NCBI GenBank assembly: GCA_024695285.1
Contig: JAILIM010000090.1
Coordinates: 1-64,000, forward strand
Direction of reading: 5' to 3'
Source: Bacteroidales bacterium
GTDB taxonomy: Bacteria; Bacteroidota; Bacteroidia; Bacteroidales; UBA932
Length of the DNA stretch: 64,000 nucleotides
Shown piece after piece: positions 52,544-59,489 of this stretch. The position numbers and the translations under genes are program-made. Below the pieces are notes generated by a model. It did not search any database. It was not told the DNA's origin and saw only the letters and a list, made by a program, of their open reading frames with translations. Within the stretch, counting starts at the first letter, position 1, and each line of letters opens with the position of its first letter.

Positions 52544-53299
52544 ATGATGAATCTTAAAGGAAAAGTGGCTGTCGTGACCGGCGGTTCGCGCGACATCGGC
52601 CGCGCAGTTTCTTTGAAACTGGCAAGCGAAGGCGCCAGGGTTTGCATCAATTACTGCCACGACAAATCCAAGGCGGAAGAGACCCTTGAAGCTATTCAGA
52701 AGGCCGGTGGAGAAGCCATAATCTGCAAGGCTGACGTGACAAAGGAAAGTGAGGTCATTGAACTCTTCGCCGCTGCCGCCCGGGCATTCGGCGGGAGCAT
52801 CGACATACTCGTCAACAACGCCGGCGGCATCATGGGCCGCAAGCGCATCGAGGAGCAGGACGAGTCCTGGTACAACACAGTGCTGGACCTTAATTTCAAG
52901 AGCTGCTGGCTCTGCACGCGTGAAGTCCTTAAATACATGGGCAAGGGCGGCGCCATCGTGAACATATCTTCACAGGCTGCGCGCGACGGCGGCGGCCCCG
53001 GTAGTTCCATCTACGCCTGCGGCAAGGCGGCAATGCTGTGCCACACCCGCGCAATGGCGAAGGAACTCGGCCCGCAGGGCATTCGGGTCAACGCCGTGTG
53101 TCCCGGTATGATAGACACCTATTTCCACGACACATTTACCGCGCCAGCCAGCCGGGAGGCCCTGCACCGCAGCGCTCCCCTGCGCCGCGAGGGCGAGGCA
53201 TCAGAGGTGGCCGGCCTGGTATGCTTCCTGGCAAGCGACGACTCAGGCTATGTCACTGGCACGGGAATTGATATCAACGGAGGTTGCCTGTTCTCCTGA
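52544..53299 (+). CDS. Short-chain dehydrogenase/reductase
   Basis: A 251-aa cytoplasmic NAD(P)-dependent oxidoreductase. Rossmann motif VVTGGSRDIGRAV, DILVNNAGGIMG, catalytic Ser in VNISSQAARDGGG and the Tyr/Lys pair in IYACGKAAM are all present, and the C-terminal GYVTGTGIDINGG is standard. It is the first gene of the operon under site F. In the context of a PfkB sugar-acid kinase and 6-phosphogluconate dehydrogenase, a keto-sugar-acid reductase (gluconate 5-dehydrogenase-like or KduD-like) is the most likely role; that is inference. The start is the first of two adjacent ATGs. Confidence 0.88.
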   Translation: MMNLKGKVAVVTGGSRDIGRAVSLKLASEGARVCINYCHDKSKAEETLEAIQKAGGEAIICKADVTKESEVIELFAAAARAFGGSIDILVNNAGGIMGRKRIEEQDESWYNTVLDLNFKSCWLCTREVLKYMGKGGAIVNISSQAARDGGGPGSSIYACGKAAMLCHTRAMAKELGPQGIRVNAVCPGMIDTYFHDTFTAPASREALHRSAPLRREGEASEVAGLVCFLASDDSGYVTGTGIDINGGCLFS

Positions 53300-54558
53300 T
53301 GAGCAATTTTTTAAAGAGATTATTACGCTGGATTGCGATGGTAGGGCCCGGGCTGTTTTGTCTGGGCTTTACCATAGGAACGGGCAGCGTGACCTCGATG
53401 GTGAAGTCTGGAAGCATGTTCGGCACGCAGCTTCTGTGGGTGCTGGCTATCAGCGCTTTCTTCACATGGGTGATGACGGAAGCTTACGGACGCTTCGGTA
53501 TAGTGACTGGCGACACCGCCATCCACGGAGTGAAGAACAGGCTCCGGGGCGGGAAGATATGGGCCGTCGTACTCATCTGCGGCCTCGTGGTGAGCCAGTG
53601 GATCAGCCTCTCCAGCATACTGAACATCACCTCAAACGCCGTCGCAGAGGTGCTCTGCCTCTGCATTCCGGGGTTGCCGCAGGAGGCCAGCTACTGGATA
53701 GTCCTGGGCTGCGCGGTGGTGATAGCAGGGACGGTCTGGGTGATCCTGAACAAGGGTAACTACGGCACTTTCGAGAAGATATTGTCGGTCCTGGTGACAC
53801 TTATGGGATTCGCGTTCATCCTGTCGATGTTCATCGAACTGCCGGCGCCGGGGACGATTGCCCGCGGTTTCGTACCCTCAATCCCGGAAGGTCCGGACGC
53901 CCGGCTCTTCATCGCAGCGTTCGTGGGCACGACGATGTCTTCCCCCACTTTCGTGATCCGCCCTATGATCATCAAGAGCAAGGGGTGGAAGTCAGGAGAC
54001 GGCAGGCTGCAGCGGAGGGACGCAATCGTGAGCGCATCGCTGACCTTCATAATCAGCGCATCCATAATGATTTGCGCCGCCGGAGTGCTGTTCACGCGCG
54101 GCATTCAGGTGGAGAAGGTACTGGATATGATATACGTGCTCGAGCCGATTGCCGGCAGGTTTGCGGTGGCGCTGTTCGTGACCGGACTGCTCAGCGCCGG
54201 ACTATCGTCCATCTTCCCCATTATGATGCTGGCGCCCGAGCTGATAAGCGACTACCGCGACGGCGAGATGCAGACCGGCACGCCCCTGTTCAAGATACTG
54301 ACCGGCCTGGCCGCTCTGGCCGGGCTCACGATACCGATACTCGGCAAGAGCCCCGTGATCACGCAGATAGCTTCACAGGTCACGCTGGTGTTCGTGCTGC
54401 CGCTGGTCATACTGCTGATGATAATACTCCTTCGCAAGCGGAGCGTGATGGGAGAGAGGCGTGCCGGGGTGCCGTTCACCCTGCTGATGTGCCTCGCCCT
54501 CGCGTTCGCCTGCATAGTTTCATACACCGGCGTGGTTGCGCTGGGCAAACTTCTCTGA
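53299..54558 (+). CDS. Divergent Nramp-family membrane transporter without the metal-binding motifs
   Basis: A 419-aa inner-membrane protein with ~11 hydrophobic segments. Family resemblance is clear in VGPGLFCLGFTIGTGSV...FGTQLLWVL (TM1-2) and FVGTTMSSPTFVIRP (TM6). The metal-coordinating DPGN of TM1 is GTGS (27-30), and the MPH of TM6 is replaced (GTTMSSP at 210-216). Asp, Asn and Met ligands are therefore all missing. The gene overlaps the SDR stop by one base (TGATG) and precedes the kinase by 2 bp. Position and motif loss suggest it carries an organic substrate such as a sugar acid rather than Mn2+/Fe2+; this is inference. Confidence 0.82.
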   Translation: MSNFLKRLLRWIAMVGPGLFCLGFTIGTGSVTSMVKSGSMFGTQLLWVLAISAFFTWVMTEAYGRFGIVTGDTAIHGVKNRLRGGKIWAVVLICGLVVSQWISLSSILNITSNAVAEVLCLCIPGLPQEASYWIVLGCAVVIAGTVWVILNKGNYGTFEKILSVLVTLMGFAFILSMFIELPAPGTIARGFVPSIPEGPDARLFIAAFVGTTMSSPTFVIRPMIIKSKGWKSGDGRLQRRDAIVSASLTFIISASIMICAAGVLFTRGIQVEKVLDMIYVLEPIAGRFAVALFVTGLLSAGLSSIFPIMMLAPELISDYRDGEMQTGTPLFKILTGLAALAGLTIPILGKSPVITQIASQVTLVFVLPLVILLMIILLRKRSVMGERRAGVPFTLLMCLALAFACIVSYTGVVALGKLL

Positions 54559-54560
54559 CA

Positions 54561-55619
54561 ATGAACACTTCTCCGAAATACGCCCTCCTGGTCCCTACCA
54601 GCATGGGGGTGCGTCTCACGCCGTCGGACGGGCAGCCAGCCCACGCGGCAACACGTTTCGATCTTCAGGTCACGAGCGCCGAGACCAATGCCGCCAGCGT
54701 CGTGTCCTATCTGGGGATGCCCGTGAAGGTGCTCACGGCGCTGGTCCAGGGGCACCCGTTTGCCGCCAGGATACGCGCCGGCCTTCGAGGCCGCGGGATG
54801 GACGTGGAGGCGCTGGAGCTGGAGCAGGGCGGGCCCTGGGGCTGGCGGCACCAGATCAACATAGCCGACACGGGCGCCGGTCCCAGGGGGCCGCGGGTGT
54901 GGAACGACAGGGCCGGAGAGGCCGGCAGGGCGCTCAAAACGGGGGCGTTCAACCTCGAACGTATATTCCTGTTGGAGGGCGTGCGGATGATGCACCTGAG
55001 CGGCCTGGTGGCTGCCATCGCGCCTGATTTCTGTCTGGACCTGGCTGAGAAGGCACACGGCTACGGCTGCCCGGTGAGTTTCGACCTCAATTACCGGGCA
55101 TCATTCTGGGAAGGACAGGAGAAGCAGCTGCGGAGCGTGTTCACCAGAATTGCGTCGCTCGCAGAGGTGCTTATCGGCAACGAGGAGGACTTCCAACTGT
55201 GCCTTGGCATCGAAGGCCCGGAGACAGGAGGCAGCGGCCTTGCTGGCAAGACGGAGGCGTTTAAATCCATGCTGGGATGCATCAGGAAACGTTTCCCTGA
55301 GGCACGGGTGGTGGCCACCACGCTTCGGGAAGTGCTGGATGCCGGCACGCATCTTTGGGGCGCCGTCGTGGCCGATGCAATGGACACGGTGGTGATTCCG
55401 CCGAGGGAGATCCACGTGATGGACCGTATCGGTGGAGGCGACGGATTCGTGGGAGGACTGCTGTACGGCATCCTGAAAGGGTGGGACCTGGAGGAATGCG
55501 CGCAGTTCGGATGGGCCAGCGGGGCGCTTGCCGTGACGCTGCCCACGGATTACGCTATTCCTGCCGACGAGCAGCAGATTTGGAGCATTTGGAAAGGTAA
55601 CGCAAGGGTTTTAAGATGA
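54561..55619 (+). CDS. PfkB-family sugar or sugar-acid kinase (2-keto-3-deoxygluconate kinase-like)
   Basis: A 352-aa cytoplasmic kinase of the ribokinase fold. SAETNAASVVSYLGMPVKVLTAL is the N-terminal substrate region, VSFDLNYRASFW the central motif, and DRIGGGDGFVGGLLYGIL the C-terminal signature, in which the catalytic base is the second Asp (DTxGAGD in other members). The DLNYR/DRIGGGD form is typical of 2-keto-3-deoxygluconate kinase-like proteins. It starts 2 bp after the transporter gene and overlaps gnd by 4 bp (ATGA). Gluconate or a keto-gluconate are candidate substrates given the next gene; the true one is not visible. Confidence 0.85.
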   Translation: MNTSPKYALLVPTSMGVRLTPSDGQPAHAATRFDLQVTSAETNAASVVSYLGMPVKVLTALVQGHPFAARIRAGLRGRGMDVEALELEQGGPWGWRHQINIADTGAGPRGPRVWNDRAGEAGRALKTGAFNLERIFLLEGVRMMHLSGLVAAIAPDFCLDLAEKAHGYGCPVSFDLNYRASFWEGQEKQLRSVFTRIASLAEVLIGNEEDFQLCLGIEGPETGGSGLAGKTEAFKSMLGCIRKRFPEARVVATTLREVLDAGTHLWGAVVADAMDTVVIPPREIHVMDRIGGGDGFVGGLLYGILKGWDLEECAQFGWASGALAVTLPTDYAIPADEQQIWSIWKGNARVLR

Positions 55620-57103
55620 AAGAGTTGTCGGATATAGGGCTGGTCGGCCTTGGGGTGATGGGCAGGAACCTTGCCCTCAACATGGAAAGCAAAGGCCTGC
55701 AGGTCAGCGTGTTCAATTACATCCCGTCCGTGACGGAGGAGTTCATCGCCAGCGTCGGCGCCGGCGGGCATTTCCAGGGAGCGCGCTCCTATGAGGAACT
55801 CGTGGCTTCGCTTGCGGTGCCCAGGAAGGTGTTCCTGATGGTCACGGCTGGCGCGGCGGTGGATGATGTCATAGGACATCTGGTGCCGCTGCTGGAGCCC
55901 GGAGACGTGATTATTGATGGGGGAAATTCCGACTTCCACGACACTGCGCGGCGTACTTCCGAGCTGGAGAGCCGGGGGCTGCTGTATGTGGGCACCGGGG
56001 TTTCAGGTGGCGAAGAGGGGGCACTCCGGGGGCCATCGATGATGCCCGGAGGCTCAGTAGAAGCGTGGCCGCTGGTGCGTGAGATTTTCCGCGCCGTGGC
56101 AGCCCGGGCGGACGACGGCGAGCCTTGCTGCGACTGGATAGGACCTGGCGGGGCGGGGCATTTCGTGAAGATGGTCCACAACGGAATAGAATACGGAGAC
56201 ATCGAATTGATTTGCGAGTGCTACCAGCTGATGCGGGATTTGATGGGGATGGGGAATGAGGAAATGGCGGCTGTCTTCGAAGACTGGAATCACGGGGCGC
56301 TTTCGAGCTATCTGATTGATATTACAGCGAATATACTTCGCAAGAAGGATTCTGACGGAGGCTTTGTACTTGACAGAATACTGGATACCGCGGGGCAGAA
56401 AGGCACGGGGAAATGGACGGTGCAGGCAGCGCTCGATGAGGGCGTGCCGCTGCCGCTCATCGGCGAGGCGGTATTCGCCCGCTGCCTCTCTGCGCTCAAG
56501 GATGAGCGCCTCGCCGCGGCGGAGATGTTCTGTCATCCTGAGCGTAGCGAAGGATCTGTCTCCCTCGGCGACCTCCGCCAGGCGCTGCTCTGTGCGAAGA
56601 TAGTGGCGTACGCCCAGGGCTTCAGCCTACTGGACTCCGCCTCCTCGCACTACGGCTGGGGCCTGGACCTCGGCGGCATCGCCTCGCTCTGGCGCGGCGG
56701 CTGCATCATCCGCAGCGCCTTCCTTGGGAAGATCCGCGAGGCGTTTGCCAGCGGCGTCCCGGGAGGTATCGATGATGGCATCGTTAATGCCTGCTGCAGT
56801 GAGGGCGGTGTCGGTGACGGCAGCGCGCCTGCCACAGGCGGCTGCCGTAACCTTATGCTGGCGCCATATTTCAGGAGCGTGCTGGCAGAGTCGCAGCAGG
56901 CCTGGCGGCGGGTGGTGGCAGCGGCCGCGCTGAGCGGCGTTCCCGTGCCGGCGCTCTCTTCCGCACTCTCATACTTCGACGGCTACCGCTGCGGCCGCTC
57001 CGGCGCCAACCTCCTTCAAGCCCAGCGAGACTATTTCGGCGCACATACATACGAACGTACTGACCAACCCCGTGGCAGGTTCTTCCACACAGAGTGGCAG
57101 TAG
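55616..57103 (+). CDS. gnd: 6-phosphogluconate dehydrogenase (decarboxylating)
   Basis: A 495-aa cytoplasmic enzyme converting 6-phosphogluconate to ribulose 5-phosphate with NAD(P)+. GLVGLGVMGRNLALNMESKG binds the cofactor; VIIDGGNSDF, VGTGVSGGEEGALRGPSMMPGG, and HFVKMVHNGIEYGDIEL (catalytic Lys and Glu) bind substrate. The C-terminal half has RILDTAGQKGTGKWT and KDERLAAAE, then an insertion FCHPERSEGSVSL encoded by a dispersed repeat, then QALLCAKIVAYAQGFSLL. A Gly/Ala-rich loop (SEGGVGDGSAPATGG) is a second insertion. Otherwise full length. Being in a regulated operon with a sugar-acid kinase suggests a dedicated catabolic copy. A hairpin follows at 57143. Confidence 0.94.
   Translation: MKELSDIGLVGLGVMGRNLALNMESKGLQVSVFNYIPSVTEEFIASVGAGGHFQGARSYEELVASLAVPRKVFLMVTAGAAVDDVIGHLVPLLEPGDVIIDGGNSDFHDTARRTSELESRGLLYVGTGVSGGEEGALRGPSMMPGGSVEAWPLVREIFRAVAARADDGEPCCDWIGPGGAGHFVKMVHNGIEYGDIELICECYQLMRDLMGMGNEEMAAVFEDWNHGALSSYLIDITANILRKKDSDGGFVLDRILDTAGQKGTGKWTVQAALDEGVPLPLIGEAVFARCLSALKDERLAAAEMFCHPERSEGSVSLGDLRQALLCAKIVAYAQGFSLLDSASSHYGWGLDLGGIASLWRGGCIIRSAFLGKIREAFASGVPGGIDDGIVNACCSEGGVGDGSAPATGGCRNLMLAPYFRSVLAESQQAWRRVVAAAALSGVPVPALSSALSYFDGYRCGRSGANLLQAQRDYFGAHTYERTDQPRGRFFHTEWQ
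56533..56557 (+). repeat. Short dispersed repeat inserted in frame in gnd
   Basis: A 25-bp element containing TCATCCTGAGCG and ending GCGAAGGATCT, with outer arms ATCCT/AGGAT. In the gnd frame it encodes HPERSEGS, a peptide that recurs in unrelated bacterial proteins because this nucleotide element is dispersed in many genomes. It falls in a variable loop of the enzyme, between KDERLAAAE and the DLRQALLCAK helix, where an insertion is likely tolerated. Confidence 0.65.
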
Positions 57104-57142
57104 CGCAAAAGTCAACCGATTGATATTCACCCGGTTAATTGA

Positions 57143-57173
57143 TTGTGGGGGTATCTTTTTGACACCCCCACAA
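57143..57173 (+). terminator. Hairpin after the sugar-acid operon
   Basis: Stem TTGTGGGGGT (57143-57152) / ACCCCCACAA (57164-57173), 10 bp and perfect, loop containing TCTTTTTG. It lies 40 bp after the gnd stop. The rest of 57104-57306 shows no supported gene. Confidence 0.6.
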
Positions 57174-57306
57174 ATGATTAACTACCTGTCTGACAGCAAC
57201 ATAGCTTTGCACGCACCCGCTCACAACAACCCCAGCGTGGACCGCAAACGCCCCGCTCACCAGCAAGCCGGGAAACGAGACCGCAACCGCCACTCGCACC
57301 ACCATT

Positions 57307-57337
57307 TTTGCTTTTTAGCCTTAAAGCACTATCTTTG
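57307..57337 (+). promoter_or_regulatory. Consensus promoter for the gene at 57361
   Basis: TTTG at 57307-57310 and TATCTTTG at 57330-57337 are separated by 19 bases, the canonical Bacteroidota arrangement. The ATG is 23 bp downstream. No full palindrome follows; TGTGTACTAATG has only one half-site-like TGTGT. Confidence 0.7.
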
Positions 57338-57360
57338 TGTACTAATGACTTTCTGACGAA

Positions 57361-59475
57361 ATGAACACGAAACTTCAGCATATAGCGTTTGTCCTCCTGC
57401 TGGCCGGATGCACGGCCCTTGAGCAGCCGGCCTCAGCGCCCGCCACCGGGGAGCCGGCGCCCGCCCCCGTGGACCTTGTCTTCACGGCAACCCGTGAGGC
57501 CGTGGATCCCGGCACCAAAACGGTCCGGCTGGACAACGGTTCCGTCTGGTGGAGCCCGCAGGAAGTGGTGAGCGTTTTCTACGGCAACGGGACCGAGGGC
57601 GGCGGCAGGTTCGTGTCCAAGAACGAAGTGCTGGCGGAGACCACGAGCTTTTCCGGCTCCATCCAGATGACCGGCACCGGCAAGAATTTCTGGGCCGTGT
57701 ACCCTTATTCCCAGGCAAACGAGTGTGACGGAGAGTCACTGACTTTGGTCGTCCCCGCCGTGCAGACGGGCGTCGAAGGAAACTTTTCAGACAACGCCTT
57801 CCCCGCCGTCGCCACGTCCAAGACCCTCAAGCTGCCTTTCTGGAATGTGTGCGGAGGGGTGAAGTTCTTCGTGACGCGTAGCGACATCAAGTCGTTCGCT
57901 ATCAGGGGGAACGGGGGCGAGCCGCTGGCCGGAAAGGTGAAGGTCAGGTTCGGACAGTACGGCCAGCCTGAAGTCGCGGAAGTCCTTGAAGCGAAGACCG
58001 AAGTCGTGCTCAGGGCCCCCGACGGCGGCACGTTCGAGCCGGGCGCCTATTATTATGCGTCCCTGCTCCCCTGCGAACTGCCGAACGGAATCACCGTGAC
58101 CCTGAAGACCGCTTCGCAGCAGGGCATAATGACCAGCAGCAACCCCCAGACAGTCAGGCGCTGCACTTTCGGCACACTGAAGAACATCAACGGCCGCGTC
58201 TCCTCCTGGCAGGACCGTGAGCCGGATCCGGATGAATTCTACCAGGGCATAGTCATCAACGAGGTCGCGGCCCATGCTGATTCCGACGGCTTCGACAGCT
58301 GGGTGGAAATAGTCAATACCACCGACAAGCAGATAGCTCTCACCGGGCTGTCCCTCTTCCTGTCCGGCAGCAAGATAGCCGACCTCACCGGCACCCTGCC
58401 GGCAGGCGCGCGCAAGGTGGTTTCCACCGCAGACCGTACCCTCAGCACAGGCATCTCCTCCAACGCAGCTTTCACGCTGGTCCTCGGCCAGGACGCCTCC
58501 AGCCCCACCGACACCTTCGTGCGCGGCGCCGACTACCCTTCCCTCGGCATGTTCGCCAGCTACCAGAGGATTCCGGACGGCACCGGTGAATGGAAGCGCC
58601 TAACCTACTCCAGCCCCGGCAGCGAAAACGAGGTCTTCGACGTCTCGAAGACGAGGCCCACTGCCGTCTGGGCATGGGGCTCGCACCTCAGCGACCTGGT
58701 GGCCAGCAACGGCGCCAAGATGCGCGACATGAAGGACAAGGGCTACAACCACATCCTTATGAACTTCTCCGGATTCTCCACCAGCAGCTACCGCCAGAAC
58801 GCCATCAAGTTCATGAAGATAGCCAACGAGATCGGGCTCACCGTCCACGTCTGGATACAGTGCTTCTACGACGGCGGCTGGATCAGCCCCATCGACGACA
58901 CCAACAAGTGCTTCAAGGAGGCGGTCTACGAAAGCATACGCAACGACGCCCGCTCATACCTCGAAAACTGGGGAGTCAAGGGCGTCCACCTCGACTACAT
59001 CCGTTTCGCCGGCACCGCATCCAAGCACAACTGGACCTCCGAAGTGAACTCAGTCAATGCCGTCAACCGCTGCTGCCGTGAAATCCGCGAGGTCTGCGAC
59101 AGCTTCGAAGAAGGAATAGTCACGTCCGCGGCGCTGATGCCTGAGCCGAACAGCGAATCCTCCTACGGCCAGAATCCGGCCCAGATGAGCCAGTACATCC
59201 ACATCCTGATGCCGATGATCTACCGCTACGGCGACTATAACTTCAGCGACGCCACGTTCAAGAGCCGGTCCAATTACTACGCCGACCAGGCTGCCACGCA
59301 CGGCGGAATGTCCTGGTCCGGCATCCAGACATATGACGCAAACACCAAGGGTCTCAGTGCCGAAGCCCTTCGCAGTGACATTGACCTGATGGCCGCAACG
59401 CGAGCCTCAGGCATCGTCCTCTTCCGCTACCAGCTCGGCACCTTCCCTGACATCAACGACCTCTGGCCCAGATAG
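57361..59475 (+). CDS. Lipoprotein fusing a fimbrillin-like domain, a lamin-tail domain and a TIM-barrel glycosidase-like domain
   Basis: A 704-aa lipoprotein (signal ends VLLLAGC). Residues ~35-280 are fimbrillin-like (FTATREAVDPGTKTVRL, VSVFYGNGT, FWAVYPYSQANE, AYYYASLLPCEL). Residues ~300-410 resemble a lamin-tail domain (GIVINEVAAHADSDGFDSWVEI, ALTGLSLFLSGSK, AFTLVLGQD). Residues ~420-704 form a TIM-barrel enzyme-like domain: TAVWAWGSHLSDLV, YNHILMNFSGF, VHVWIQCFYDGGW, GVKGVHLDYIRFAG, VTSAALMPEPN and HILMPMIYRYGDY. HLDYIRF is characteristic of GHL10-type putative glycosidases, with its Asp as a candidate catalytic residue. It starts a rightward operon of surface proteins. The substrate is unknown. 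Confidence 0.75.
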   Translation: MNTKLQHIAFVLLLAGCTALEQPASAPATGEPAPAPVDLVFTATREAVDPGTKTVRLDNGSVWWSPQEVVSVFYGNGTEGGGRFVSKNEVLAETTSFSGSIQMTGTGKNFWAVYPYSQANECDGESLTLVVPAVQTGVEGNFSDNAFPAVATSKTLKLPFWNVCGGVKFFVTRSDIKSFAIRGNGGEPLAGKVKVRFGQYGQPEVAEVLEAKTEVVLRAPDGGTFEPGAYYYASLLPCELPNGITVTLKTASQQGIMTSSNPQTVRRCTFGTLKNINGRVSSWQDREPDPDEFYQGIVINEVAAHADSDGFDSWVEIVNTTDKQIALTGLSLFLSGSKIADLTGTLPAGARKVVSTADRTLSTGISSNAAFTLVLGQDASSPTDTFVRGADYPSLGMFASYQRIPDGTGEWKRLTYSSPGSENEVFDVSKTRPTAVWAWGSHLSDLVASNGAKMRDMKDKGYNHILMNFSGFSTSSYRQNAIKFMKIANEIGLTVHVWIQCFYDGGWISPIDDTNKCFKEAVYESIRNDARSYLENWGVKGVHLDYIRFAGTASKHNWTSEVNSVNAVNRCCREIREVCDSFEEGIVTSAALMPEPNSESSYGQNPAQMSQYIHILMPMIYRYGDYNFSDATFKSRSNYYADQAATHGGMSWSGIQTYDANTKGLSAEALRSDIDLMAATRASGIVLFRYQLGTFPDINDLWPR

Positions 59476-59489
59476 AAAACCACTTAAAT

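Noticed and set aside
53299..54558. Standard manganese transporter annotation
   Set aside because: The DPGN and MPH metal motifs are absent, and the gene lies in a sugar-acid operon.
57175..57356. A ~60-codon open frame in the gap after gnd
   Set aside because: It runs through the promoter of the next gene, encodes a His/Arg-rich sequence and has no promoter or conserved pattern of its own.
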